A DNA stretch of 64,000 nt from Numida meleagris (lineage: Eukaryota > Chordata > Aves > Galliformes > Numididae), in contig NC_034409.1 of assembly GCF_002078875.1 (NCBI RefSeq), forward strand, positions 102,286,671 through 102,350,670. The letters are read 5' to 3'. The position numbers were made by a program, and so were the translations under genes. The notes beneath the pieces were generated by a model. The model saw only the letters and a program-made list of their open reading frames with translations. It was not told the DNA's origin and searched no databases. Numbering within the stretch: position 1 is the stretch's first letter; each line of letters begins with the position of its first letter. Positions 12,480 through 24,119 of the stretch are shown here, piece after piece.

Positions 12480-14400
12480 AGGAATAGTTTCTTTTAATTA
12501 ACATTTTAATGACATCAAAAAATGACAGAACTTTCTACAGTTTTTTTCCATGCCACACTGAAGAAGCTCAAATGTGTATTAATATAATTCCCTTCACAAA
12601 TAAAGTCTTGAAGAGTTGACAAGAAGTAGCAAATTTCCAGTGAAATTAATTAGGCTTTCGTCTTTATCATTCTCACAGTGTAGAAATGCAAATATTACAC
12701 AGGAAAACCATCCCAGCTCCAGCCCTGCTTGGGGAAATACAGACAGATTTGTTGAAAGCTATACTAAAAATTTCAACTTATGAGGAAAACCATATTTTGC
12801 GGGTTGACTTATGCATGTCTGTTTTAAACCTATATTTCTCAATCAGAGAAATATTACAGGGCTAATCCTCCATCTTTGAAAACACAGCTCGCTAAACCAC
12901 TGGGAGTTTTGCTAACATAAGGAATAAATCAGTGCAGAGTCACAACCCGTATTTAAATATTCCAATTAACTACAGAAACATACCAAATATTACTGAAAAT
13001 TACTCCTGGTATCAACTGAAGAGTGTCTATTTCATCAACTAATGCAATTTCTACGAAACCTAAAAATTACTCATTTGCTCATTTTCAGGAGTTAATTTTA
13101 GAGATTAATTCCAAGATTCATCCAAATTTAACTTCCTAAAGTATCTGTTGAAAAGTGCCACGTTCTCTTTTTAATTAACTTCAGCAATATTTTAATAACT
13201 GGTGTAGTTTCTCAACTATTCTTTACTTCTAATCCAGAGCGTCGCTTAAATGACTACTCTTTATAAATTACCCTGTAATAATGCTGAAGTATATTCTTAT
13301 AGCTTCGTTAAGTTAGAAGTTGTAACAGTCCAAAGGACGCACGCTAAGAAATGACACTCTGCCTCCAGCGTTAACATCAGGTTTTGTGGCTGATGAGATT
13401 TCTGTGCTTTTGAGATTGTTTCTGCAACTTAGTGCCTGCTCCTCTTAATTTGCATTCTCCCTTCCCATATTTGAGTTGGTTCATTTTATACAAGTGGTAC
13501 CAGTAAGGCAGGCAAGAGGGTTAGGTTGACTCTGTGTGAACGCAGAAATTCCTCAGTACTAAGTCAAAAATATTAGGGTCGTGAACTTTAAATATACTTT
13601 CATATAATATAGTCTAGTGGGTTATGTGTAGATGAAGATGGTATTTCCTTGGACAGCTCTATTAGTTCATACATCAAGGAAAAAGCTTTTTAGCATGAAC
13701 GTAAAAGAAATAGTAAGACACTAAAATCCAAGTATTGTATTGCATGAAACTGAAACTGTATCTTATCTCAGATTCCACTATTTTCTCCTAATGGATCAGT
13801 TTTACTGTTCATTTTGCTGCCCCTCATTTTCTTGTTTAGAGGAATAGGAAAGTAATCATCACCTAGATGCTGAGAAATAGCCAGGATTTCCCTTCGCAAC
13901 TAATTAAATGCCAGCAAAAGAATCTGTTCATTTGTATCATAAGCCAACAAAATCAAAAAAAAAAAAAAAAATCCAAAAGCTCCCTAACAGTGCAAAATGC
14001 AATTAAATACAGTGTATTAATTCAGGCAGCAAACTGCAGCACATTGTACAGCAGTGCTTTCTTTTCCGTAATTAACTAAAATGCAACAAAGAAAATCTGA
14101 TGGCTTAATGGCATTTTCCTCAGTCAGAAATGCTTTGGAATGATTTTATTATGTTATCACAAAGAGCGTAGAAGGAGTTATTTCCATTACTTCTGCGTGT
14201 CACTTTGAAGAGTGACAGAGAAACTTGTCCCTGTTAGTGGATGTGAAGGATTAATATTTGATGACATCATTACTTTATAGGCAGGATAACTATAGCAATA
14301 AGTACATTGAATATTTTATGCATTCACAACCACGTAAGGAACATTCATTCTCAGGCAGCATCACTCTGGATGCGTGTTTGTTGCTGTGATTGAAAGCTTA
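12480..14400. promoter_or_regulatory. TAATTA-rich block, candidate conserved non-coding DNA
   Basis: This 1.9 kb stretch has no dispersed repeat and no coding frame, but is dense in homeodomain-type AT cores. The octamer TTAATTAA occurs at 12494-12501 and 13171-13178. TAATT-type cores occur near 12645, 12963, 13093, 13104, 13901, 13999, 14017 and 14069. Such texture, about 1-3 kb from a CpG island, is typical of ancient conserved enhancers, but AT-rich DNA also produces these motifs by chance. An A17 run at 13955-13971 interrupts it. The call is inference only. Confidence 0.25.
13955..13971 (+). repeat. Poly(A) run of 17
   Basis: An uninterrupted A tract. There is no coding-like or repeat-like sequence upstream that would make it the tail of a retrotransposed copy. 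Confidence 0.9.
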
Positions 14401-15499
14401 GCAGTTTGTCATACTTATGGTTGTATGACCATAGCCAGCATTAGGGCACCATCGCTGCGCGCACTGACTGGGTGATCCTGCACCAGATGGGCAAACACAT
14501 CTCACAGCAGAGGGCCCACAGGCTGTGCAGAGCTGTGTAAGTGAAAGGCAACGTGGGGCAACTGCCTGGGAGCCTCACTAGACTGAAGCCAGGCAGCAAA
14601 GCACATTGTGCAGCAGAGGGGTGGACAGAGGGAGGAGTGCACACTCTAAATCTCTGCCTGGTCCTTGCAGGGCTGATGCCAGCCGTGAAGACAAGGCTCC
14701 ATCCTGCACAGAGCTAAGCATTTAGACTACGTTCAAGCAAATACGCGTTCCTTCAAACTCTAAAGTGCTCCAGTTACCTCAGAAGCTATTCCCAGTAAAA
14801 ACAAGGAAGTTAAGGCTGCCTTGTAGCAGCAGCCGTGCAATATATTGCAAAGCTGCGGTGCCTGAGCAGCCTGAGCAGGCAGCACGTGCCTGAGTTATTT
14901 GAGCACACTCCACTTTCTCCCGTGAGTTTCACTGGCCCCGAATTCACTGTTCATCTCACCTGTGCTGTGCATGCACACAGCCACTGCCTCCACTCCAAAC
15001 AGGGCACAGCTCTGTGGTGGGGAGCAGAGAGAGCAGCAAACTTCAGCTGCACCCCATGAGAAAAAAGGAGAGCACGCTCTCCGCATGCGGACAGCTCCAG
15101 GCACATTTCAGATGTTCAGCTGCAGGTTGCTGGGTGCCTTCAGATTGCCCTTTCTCAGCGCTTTGAGGGACTGCGCCCCTTCATTTATTCCTGTTTAATC
15201 CGTGATGAGCTCTCCGAGCTGGGAGCAGCTTTCCACTGGGTTTTTAGAGGAGCGCTCGTGAGTGGGGCTAGCACTTGAGGCCAAGAGGCACCGATCTGCT
15301 GCTTGGCACAGGGCTGTGCCTTACCCAGTGCATCCCCCCGGGCGGTGCAAGCAGTTCCTTTTCTCTTTATTCGCTTCATGTTCAGCACTTGCCAAGAGAG
15401 AAAGGCAAAAGGGATAGAGAAACAGAGGAGCGGCATCTCCTGCCTGCAGCTCTTCCACAGTTGTTCCTCACCCCTAACTCCTGCGATACTTTGTATTCA
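14401..15499. other. Shoulder of the CpG island, GC content rising
   Basis: GC content climbs from about 14.4 kb toward the island. Open frames on both strands (14441-14644 minus, 14835-15198 plus, 15185-15511) overlap one another and show no motif. A GTAAGG splice-donor-like site on the minus strand corresponds to plus-strand 'ccttac' at about 15310-15315. No repeat recognised. Confidence 0.4.
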
Positions 15500-15955
15500 C
15501 CGTCTCGCTGACCGACACAAGAAGCCCACTGTCGGGAGAGCGGCTTCCTGCGAGCCGAGCCGGGTTTCCATGGTGCGGAGTTTTCCGTTTAAAAAACAAA
15601 TCCCTGTTTGCTGGGGCTAACGCGTACGGACAGCGCTTCGGGAGCGCTCCCCCCGTTCCATAGTCAGGGGCTGAGAACGAACGAGGGAAAACGTCTCTCC
15701 CTCCAGAAAGGAGGACGGGAGCAAACAGCACAAGGTTGCGGTGCGGCTCGGACCCGGGAGATTTCACCACTTTTCAAGCTCTCCGAGCCGCTACTCACGG
15801 TCCCCGCGGCGTTCGGGCAGCGGCTCCCGACCCCGCTCCCCCCGCACCGCGCACCCGGGCAAACTTTCCGAAGTGGCAGCGGCGAGCGACAGCCCGCCCG
15901 GAGCCGCTCCGCCGGGGGGCAGCGCCTCGCTCCCGACCCCGCACCCGCGCAGGGC

Positions 15956-16260
15956 NNNNNNNNNNNNNNNNNNNNNNNNNNNNNNNNNNNNNNNNNNNNN
16001 NNNNNNNNNNNNNNNNNNNNNNNNNNNNNNNNNNNNNNNNNNNNNNNNNNNNNNNNNNNNNNNNNNNNNNNNNNNNNNNNNNNNNNNNNNNNNNNNNNNN
16101 NNNNNNNNNNNNNNNNNNNNNNNNNNNNNNNNNNNNNNNNNNNNNNNNNNNNNNNNNNNNNNNNNNNNNNNNNNNNNNNNNNNNNNNNNNNNNNNNNNNN
16201 NNNNNNNNNNNNNNNNNNNNNNNNNNNNNNNNNNNNNNNNNNNNNNNNNNNNNNNNNNNN
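15956..16260. other. Assembly gap (305 Ns)
   Basis: All bases from 15956 to 16260 are N. The gap is flanked on both sides by very GC-rich sequence, which is the usual reason for a drop-out in bird assemblies. Confidence 1.
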
Positions 16261-16534
16261 GTTGGGCCGCGGCGGCAGCGCGCGGGTACCGGGCCGGACC
16301 GAGCGGCGGCACCGAGCCGAGCCCCGCAGGTACCGGTGGGCACCGGGGGCGTGGCCCGCAGCCACCGGGAGGGAGGGACGGGGCGGGAGGGGGTGGCTCC
16401 TCCCGCGGGGCGGGGCGGCTCCGGGGATGAGCGGGACGGGCGGCACGCGCTGGGGCGGGGGACACGGGCACGGAGGCGCCCGAAGAGCCGTCCTGCTGCT
16501 CCCCGTCAGCGCCGAACCTGCTCTGCGCTGCGAC

Positions 16535-16593
16535 GGGAACAGGAGCAGGGATAGGACAGGGGCAGGGACAGGCACGAGAACAGGACGAGGGTA
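16535..16593 (+). repeat. Degenerate GGGACA/AGGACA purine-rich tandem repeat
   Basis: About 59 bases consist of imperfect five- to seven-base units such as 'aggac', 'agggac' and 'aggcac' arranged head to tail at the right shoulder of the CpG island. Confidence 0.65.
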
Positions 16594-16793
16594 GAGCTGC
16601 TGCCCGCCCCCCTGTGCCACGCATTCCCGCAGGGCTCCCTCCGCCAGGGTGGAGGCTTCCCTCCTGTTTTTCCCACGCTGTCAGCCATGCAGTTCCTGCT
16701 GCTTTTTGATTGTATCTGGGTTTGAAAGTCTCCTTGACGGGCAGAGCTTGGAAAGGAGGCACGTCACTCCATTCTGCACATCCAGGCGTGGGT

Positions 16794-17362
16794 TCACAGA
16801 ATCATTAAGGTTGGAAAAGATCCATCCCTAAGATCACCGAGTCCAACTGTCAGCCCACCTCACCTTGCCCACTGACCATGTCCCTCAGTGCCACATCCAC
16901 ACGGCTCTTGAACACCTCCAGGGACGGTGACTCCACCACCTCCCTGGGCAGCCTGTGCCACTCTGCCTCATTGCTCTTTCTGAGAAGAAATGATTTCTAA
17001 TACACAACCTGAACCTCCCATGGTACAATTTGAGGCCATTGCCTCTTATGCTATCACTGTTACCTGGGAGAAGAGGCTGACCACCACCTCACCACAGCCT
17101 TCTTTCAGGTGGTTGCAGAGAGCGATTAGGTCTGCCCTGAGCCTCCTCTTCTCCAGACTGAACAACCCCAGCTCCCTCAGCCACTCCCCATCAGACTTGT
17201 GCTCCAGACCCCTCACAACTCCATTGCCCTTCTCTGGACACACTCCAGGGCCTCAATGTCTTTCTTGTATTGGGGGGGGTCCAAAACTGAGCAGAGTGCT
17301 CGAGGTGCGGCCTCACCAGTGCCGAGTATGGTGGAACAATCACCTCCCCACTCCTACTGACC
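16794..17362 (-). mobile_element. CR1 LINE 3' end, antisense, the longest antisense copy here
   Basis: It begins with the reverse complement of the CR1 3' terminus ('cacagaatcattaaggttgg'). It continues through the antisense C-terminal reverse-transcriptase region and the 'ggtgactccaccacctccct' block to about 17362, so roughly 570 bases survive, 5'-truncated. Minus-strand open frames (17046-17243, 17191-17391) encode scraps of the reverse-transcriptase C-terminus of the '[13 protein letters not shown]' type. There is an eight-G run near 17270. Confidence 0.95.
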
Positions 17363-18105
17363 GGTGGTGATGAGATAGTGGTGCACAACATCTGGAGTCT
17401 AAAGGAAAGCCAGAAGGATGAGGTGCAGGGAAGTCAGCACCTCCAGCTGCCTGCACCATTGCAGCCCTTTCTGTGGTGTGATTGCTAGCCTGGCTTTCTG
17501 CAAGCCTGTGAGGGGCGCGTCCTCATGCTGCATACCCCCATGCAGTCATGGCATGAGACTCAGCAAGGAGAATGCAGGGCTGCTCACCTGTGATCAGGAG
17601 TTCACAAGTCTCAGTCAAGAAAAGTGAAGGACATTTTTGCACATGGTGGGCCCATAACACCATGCTTGCCTTAGCCAACGTTCTCGAATCGTTTGTGAAA
17701 TCTCAGTTTTAGAAGTTCCATGAAGCTCAGAATGCTTCACTACAAAACAAATATATGTGTCTGGAGCTGAGTTGAGCTGAAAAAAAGACAAAAAAAATGT
17801 AATAGGAGAATTACTCCGACCTAGCAACAGGGCTAAAACTGTGTAACTGAGATCCAAAATTGAAATCATTTAGTTTTGTTTATTTTGTATTCCTCTCCAG
17901 TCTGTCTAACAATTGTTCCAGAAATTAAGTTCTCAGAGGAGTTGCAGTACATGCTGAAGTCCAATGGAAATGCAAACGTCAGCATTACAGCTCCCAGTCA
18001 GCCTGCCTCTGCTTCTCGCTGAGTACCTCAGAGCCCCTTTGGTGCTTCTCGCCACTGAGAATTCCCACTAGGACACTAGTTTTACATTTCTTACATTTTG
18101 CATAC
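17363..18105. other. Non-coding sequence between two antisense CR1 copies
   Basis: No gene or repeat recognised. The 84-codon minus frame at 17615-17869 has no motif. Confidence 0.5.
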
Positions 18106-18390
18106 ATAGAATCATAGAATCACAGAATCATTAAGGTTGGAAAAAATCTCTGAGATCACTGAGTCCAACTGTCAGCCCATCCCCACCATGCCCACAGACC
18201 ATGTCCCTCAGTGCCACATCCCCATGGCTCTTGAACACCTCCAGGGATGGTGACTCCACCACCTCCCTGGGCAGCCTGTGCCACTGCCTCACTGTTCTTT
18301 CTGAGAATAAAAGGTTCTTAATACCCAACCTGAACCTCCCATGGCACAATTTGAGGCCATTGCCTCTCATCTTATCACTGTTACCTTGGA
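18106..18390 (-). mobile_element. CR1 LINE 3' end, antisense
   Basis: The element starts with three tandem short terminal repeats ('agaatcatagaatcacag'), then the standard antisense 3' sequence, and ends near 18390 by 5' truncation. It lies in direct repeat with the copy at 16794-17362, sharing about 285 bases. The minus frame 18131-18370 is its remnant. Confidence 0.95.
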
Positions 18391-21300
18391 GTTACCTGCA
18401 GATCTCCAAGATGTGGTATATGTCCTGACATAGGATGAGAGATGGCCCAGCCTGCACTCTGTTCTGTGTAGCACGCATCAGAGTGGCTAAAGGTGTCAAT
18501 TATGGTAAATCACTGACATGGTTAATAACTATAGCCTAGGCTCTCATGCAGGAGACAGAATATCCACCCTGGGCTGGATAGAATGGCTCAGTAACTTTGG
18601 CACTGTTTTATTATCTATCATCCTCTTTCAAATTGCTGTACATGAGAAAAAGAGCACTTCTAATTTGGGAAAATCTCAGTGACTGACGTGGCACAGACTG
18701 GACTGGCAAGTTCAATTTTTGGATCACACCGACATGGCTAATAACAGGGATTTACAAGCAGATGCCAGTGCCAAAGGGAAATCATACTAATTTCGCATCA
18801 CTAAGAAATAGTACTGCTTTGAAAAGGGAGACAAAAATTGAAGTATTTTCTAGGGAAAACACACCTAGTGATATTTTCAAAACCACTTGTCCTCAGTATG
18901 AATATGTTCCTGCAAAAAGTTGAAGACAGCTCAGCATTCACTGCAGTGAGAAGTCAACCAGAACTATATGGTTTTGAAAATATCTCTGGTTTTAGCCTGC
19001 TGCTTCCTTGAGGCTCCTATGAGCACAGTCTGCACAAAAGAGGAATAATAAGAGCTTAATGATGACTGCGAGAGAGTGGCAGAGGGCTGCTGACCTCGTA
19101 GTGCTGGTGGGAGAAACTCGAACAGCTCAAGCTCAACTCACCCCTTGTGGCAGCAGTGGTTCATAGGAAACTGGAAGCAGGCTGCTGCTTCAGAGTGTAG
19201 TTCAGCATCTCCTGGAATGTATTCTGCAACTTCATACAAAAAGAGCAAACGCCTTTAAAAAGCTGCCAATGAATACAGAAAATTTTCAAATCGGGTCTTA
19301 TTTGGCAAAGACAAGCCAAACTTCAAAATGAGAAATAGTCTGTTTGCTATTGCGAAAGACCTTTCTTGCCCAGTTTTCTGTTTATTTGTGCATATGATCC
19401 CTGTGTCCTGCATTGGTCTGAGGAGATGTGAAATGGAAGGTTGTATTTTCAGATATATCCACTGGAAAGCTGAAGGACAGGGGCAGGGTTCCGAACCTCC
19501 CCTTTTGACATTTAACACATTTCCTCTTCTCAAAATAGTGCTGAAAGAGAATTCTTGATTATGAAATGGGTTATTCTGAAATGCAAAAGGACAGAAAAAA
19601 ATTTTAAACTAACTGAAATTGCCTTGGAAGTACCTTGAAGGTTTCTAATTTCTAGCTCATATGTCTCTTCCATTGCTTGTCAAATAGCAAATCATCCAGT
19701 AAGTTCTATCCAACAGTATCGCGGCATGCTTTACAGTTAGCATTTTTTTAATTTCTGGATGATATTTTAAAATGAGAAGCCCTAACAGAGTTCATCTTGC
19801 AGGTCTCCAGTTATTGATATCCCGGGATCATTAATCTCCTTTTGGATTTCGTTCAGAGAATGTAGGAGAAAAAACAACGAACCCCTAGGTCTCTGGCCAA
19901 CCATTTTTCCCCCAGTTAAGCAGGTTTGAATGCCCAGAGCCTGAGCATGTGAGCTGTTACTCAGCTCATACTGGCTGCCACATTTGCTTACTCATTTACT
20001 GTGTTGCCAATATTTAGATGAATTTACTAGTAAGAGGTGTTGCAATACCTTGAGAATGAAAGGTGTTGTGTGTAATCAGAGTCCGTTCTCATTACAGAGT
20101 GTATTAATATTATAAATCGTAACAGAGTGTCCTTTACATGGGAATTTGGGGTCTTCATTCTTTTTTCACAACATCAAATTACAGTTTGAAATACCATGTG
20201 ATTGTTATGCAATTTGCTGTTAAAATAATAAAACCTAAAACTGTGTCTGGTATCAGGGCCACGAGATTGAATCTGAGGATGTAAGCCATCTCCCTCACAT
20301 TTTGCATCCATTTTAGAATTCTGGTTTTGAGTTTGAATGTCAGTCAAAATGTCAGGAAGACAACTGTGTGCAAATATGTAGGAAAGGCTCACCTGGAAAT
20401 TTTCTCATTTTCATGGTCAAGATCTGAGAAATTTTAGCTGTGCAGTGTTAAAATCCTGCTCCCGCAGGACCTCAGCCAGACCTTATCCCATCTAAAGTAC
20501 TTTCTTACTGAGCTTAGACCATAGACCACAGCTAGTATGCATTTGTGAAGGCTGTGTTTTCTTCAGTTGCCTCCCAATACCCCTCTAGCATCACACAGGA
20601 CAAGACTCAACAGTAGATTGCAGGCTATCACAGTAGTAAAAGCTCTCAATGGAAACACAGTAAATCAGACTTCCCCAGGTCTTTCATAACCTACATGCAA
20701 CACTTGATAACACAGAAATTGATAGCATCATCTAAAAATAACTACGTCAAATCAGCATTCTGCTTTTCAAACAACTAGCTGTGATCTTCAAAAAATCTTT
20801 CACTCTGAGCATTTAAAAAACATTTGAAGTGAAACAGTCAAGCAAGAATCAAGAACATTCCTCTCCTATCCTTTTCGCTTTTCACTTGCTCAAACATTTT
20901 CTTTCAATATCATTTGCAAAATAAATATCTCTCCAAAGGAGACAAGAATGAAAATCTCAAATGAGCTGTCAAAGTATTTGTCTTTGGAGACCCAATGTCA
21001 GTTGCAGCTCCTTTGGTGACAGGCTTGGGCCTGGCTGCTCCGCTGCTGTTCTGACTTCCCCTTTGTTTGCTGTCTCCACACACGTTCTTTCCCATCTGAC
21101 CTTCAGACCTAGATTAGTGCTGCCCCTTCACAGAGACTTTGCCTCACTGAGCACCAAGATGCTCTCATCACAGAAAAAGTGCTCCACGTGCCTGAGAATC
21201 TCTATCACCTCTGGACATGGGCTCTATTCTTTGGATAATGTTTTGAAGAAAGCGCAGTAGCTCAGGTCCCCTCCTGACCTCTCTGTCCATCTCAAATCAA

Positions 21301-21452
21301 CAAAAGCCCAGGTATCTCCCACCCGTATCCTATCAGCTGTCCAGTGACCTCTTAAAAACTTTCTGCTGTTATTCCTTCACAGTTTTGGAGTTAATTCTCC
21401 CCATTTGCATTTGGAGGACAAGATGTATGAGAGCAGCAGAGTTCACTTGATT
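18391..21452. other. 3 kb of unique non-coding sequence
   Basis: No dispersed repeat or recognisable coding exon. Frames at 19255-19558 on both strands and 20961-21260 (+) lack motifs. Confidence 0.5.
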
Positions 21453-21488
21453 TGTTCAGCCCTGAGAAGAGGAGACTGAGGGGAGGCC
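21453..21488 (+). mobile_element. Very short CR1 scrap
   Basis: The phrase 'tgttcagccctgagaagagg' followed by 'agactgaggggaggcc' matches the CR1 reverse-transcriptase C-terminal region, in the same orientation as the larger copy just downstream. Confidence 0.6.
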
Positions 21489-21521
21489 ATGACAAAAATT
21501 AAATAGGGGTACTGGTGAGTG

Positions 21522-22143
21522 GCAGCTGGACATGATCCAGTAACATTCCCTTGCAGCCTAGAAAGCAAACCATATCCTACATCTTTTGACTGCATCAAAA
21601 GAAGCATGGCTAGCAGGTAGAGGGAGGTGATCCTACCCTTCTACTCTGCACTGGTGAGATCTCACCTGGAGTAGTGTGTCCAGATGTAGAGTCCTCAGTA
21701 CAGGAGAGGCACAGACTTGTTGGAGTGTGTCCAGAGGAGGGCCACAAAAATGATCCAAGGGATGAAACACCTCCCCTATGAGAACAGGCTGAGAGAGCTG
21801 GGGCTGTTCAGCCTGGAGAAGAGGAGAGTCCGAGAAGACCTGACTGCGGTCTTTCAGTATCTAACAGGGGGCTGTGACAAAGAAGGGGACAGAGTCTTTA
21901 GCAGGGTCTGTTGTGACAGAACAAGGAGAAGTGATTTCAAATTAAAATAGGGGAGATAAAAAATGGATATAAGGAAGAAGTTTTTTACAATAAGGGTAGT
22001 GAGGCACTGTCACAGATTGCCCAGAGATGTGGTGGGTGCCCTGTCCCTGGAGATGTTCAATGTCAGGCTGGACCTGCAAATTGGTGTTCCTGCTCATTGC
22101 AGGAGAGATGGACCTTCAAGGGTCTCTTCCAACTCTTCAGTAG
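21522..22143 (+). mobile_element. CR1 LINE, sense, C-terminal reverse transcriptase plus 3' region
   Basis: The plus frame 21717-21950 reads the C-terminal part of the CR1 ORF2 reverse transcriptase, including '[15 protein letters not shown]' and '[13 protein letters not shown]'. CR1 sequence is recognisable upstream from about 21522 ('gcatcaaaagaagcatggct'). A second plus frame (21963-22181) carries the following 'VVRHCHRLPRDVVG' segment. The frame is interrupted at 21951 and the 3' terminus is decayed near 'tcttccaactcttcag', without clear tandem repeats. It is a 5'-truncated dead copy. Confidence 0.93.
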
Positions 22144-22449
22144 CACATCTTCTGCAAGAGAGTAGCTGTGTGTGCAGGTGATGCTCTTCCATCAGTCTCC
22201 CAGAGGCCACTCTGTGGGTCCAACTGGAAAAAGACACTGAGTCCATTTTGTTGATTGCAGAAACAGGAGATGTGCAACCCCTCTTTTCTTTTAATTGGTT
22301 TCTGTACTGTTATTTGATATTTTAGAAGTCTAGAAAGCAATTCAACAAAATCAGTGATGTTCTCTAAGCCATTTAGATCACACCTCTCTCTGCAGGATCA
22401 AGTGCTCTATCTGTAAAGGGAAAGATTTAATCTAGAGACTGTCTGCAAG
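22144..22449. other. Spacer between two sense CR1 copies
   Basis: About 300 bases with no recognised gene or repeat. Confidence 0.5.
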
Positions 22450-23166
22450 ACTCAAACGTATGCTAAGTTTGAGGACAACGCTCAAGTGGGAGAAGCTGTT
22501 GACTCCCTCGAGGGTAAAGAGGCCTTACAGAGAGAGCTTGACAAATCAGTCACCGACCGCATGGAGTTGAACAGGAGCAAGTGACGGAGTCTGCCCCTGG
22601 GATGGGACAACCCTGGGTGTATGTATAGACTGGAGGATGAGGGACTGCAGGGCCTCATGGAGAGGAATCTGGGGTTTCTGACTGTTGGTAAATTGAATCT
22701 GAGTCAGCAGGGTGCCCTGGCAGCCAAATGGGCCAGCTGTGTCTACAGGGTATGAAGATGGTGGAGGTTCTAGAAGGCAAAAATGTGAGGATTGGCTGAG
22801 ATCCAGCGGTGTGTCCAGCCCAGAGCAGAGGAGCTGAGGGGAGGCCTCATGGTGGCTGCAGCTCCTCACAGGGAGCAGAGGGGCAGCGCTGAGCTCTGCT
22901 CTCTGGAGACAGCGACAGGGCCCGAGGGAACAGCATGGAGCTGCGTCAGGGGAGGGGCAGCTGGGGGTTAGGGAAGGGGTCTGCACCAGAGGGCGGTGGG
23001 CATGGAACAGGCTGCCCAGGGCAGTGGGCATGGCTGCAGGCTGCTGGAATTCGAGTATTTGGACAACACTCAGAAATAGGGTTTGAATTTTGGGTGGTGC
23101 CGTGTGGAGACCAGACATGGATTCGATGATTCTTGTGGGTCACTTCCAACTCTGGATATTCAGTTA
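22450..23166 (+). mobile_element. CR1 LINE, sense, internally deleted
   Basis: The left part ('gactccctcgagggtaaaga', then 'gagtcagcagggtgccctgg') is reverse-transcriptase coding sequence of CR1. The right part (from 'cccagagcagaggagctgag', about 22818) is the CR1 3' region, including 'gtgggcatggaacaggctgc', ending in 'gggtcacttccaactctgga' near 23153. The intervening reverse-transcriptase C-terminal segment, present in the neighbouring copy, is missing around 22750-22815. The 190-codon minus-strand frame at 22546-23118 is antisense to this repeat and is not a gene. Confidence 0.93.
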
Positions 23167-24119
23167 TTTGATTTTCCTATCAGGAGGAAAGGAAGGAAGA
23201 GGAATATTTCCTCTACTTTCTTTACTGGGAACACATAGGGAGCACACCCCAAACATCCCTGCAGCCAGAGGGAACACAAATAACCTTTATGTCACTCAGT
23301 GTGCCATTGCCCATGAAGAACAGCCATCCTTGGAGAGCAATTGCTGATGTCTGGGGAAGGAGGCATGATGAGACAAGAAATTTGGACTGTAGAGCAGAGC
23401 TGGTGGATATGAGTGATGGAGCACTGCCTGAGTGTGGGCAGAGGAGAGGAGAGAGTTGTTTGAGGGGAATCATTTCAGATTCCCCAGCCTACCTTCAATT
23501 TTGCTTCAGGTAAAGTCAAGAAAGATGATTTTTTCCCTCCGCCTATAACACCATTACCAAATCACCACTGAATTTCACATAAAAGAGGAGGTAAAATTAC
23601 TTCTTAAACTTAAAAACATCGAGACATTGAGTATTTTTGCTGAGGCATCGTAATATATAGGAAAGAAAATATAAATTTTTCTCCCACTGAAGATAGCACC
23701 ATGATTACAGTAAGCTTAAGCATCACATTTTTAAAAAACTTCTTTTAGTCCAAGCACTCTCTTTATTTATGTTTCCAAACCCATAAATGCAATTCTCCCC
23801 TTTCCAAGCTCTTTTTGCTAGAAACGCTAGAGAGAATCTCTTAACAAAGTAACATTGATCCGCTCCATTGAATTGGCCCAACATTAATCTGCAAAACTGC
23901 TTTTCCCTGAGCAGTAGATACTTTCATCTACTGTACTATTTAGCTGAAAGACATAAATAACCTGCAACTCAAACACAACCAATTGAAAACATTTTCTCAG
24001 CGAAATATCCATTACATTTTTTTCTGCAATACATGATATGCTAGAGGTATCTTGAAAAAGAAAACTTCTGCTATAGTTATGTATTGGAGAATGAACTTTA
24101 ATCAATTTCTTTTTCATCA

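Larger units (their letters stand above)
15500..16620. promoter_or_regulatory. CpG island, probable promoter and first exon region
   Basis: CpG-rich sequence on both sides of an N gap stands out sharply from the AT-rich surroundings. On the right side there are GC boxes (GGGGCGGG near 16380 and a tandem GGGGCGGGGCGG near 16407-16418). A plus-strand splice-donor-like 'CCGCAG|GTACCGG' lies at about 16324-16336. No TATA box is evident, as is usual for CpG-island promoters. Direction is undecided because donor-like sites occur on both strands (minus strand near 15315). Open frames crossing this region pass through Ns and cannot be used. Islands of this kind mark most vertebrate housekeeping and developmental promoters; the gene itself is not identifiable here. 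Confidence 0.7.

Noticed and set aside
13955..13971. Poly(A) run considered as a processed-pseudogene tail
   Set aside because: No coding-like sequence upstream and no flanking direct repeat seen; the same applies to the A-runs at 46505 and 55337.
15608..16762. Long open frames of 180-328 codons on both strands around 16 kb
   Set aside because: They pass through 305 Ns, are open in most frames at once because stop codons are rare in GC-rich DNA, and show no motif.
22546..23118. 190-codon minus-strand open frame
   Set aside because: It lies entirely antisense to a CR1 copy, which explains its openness.
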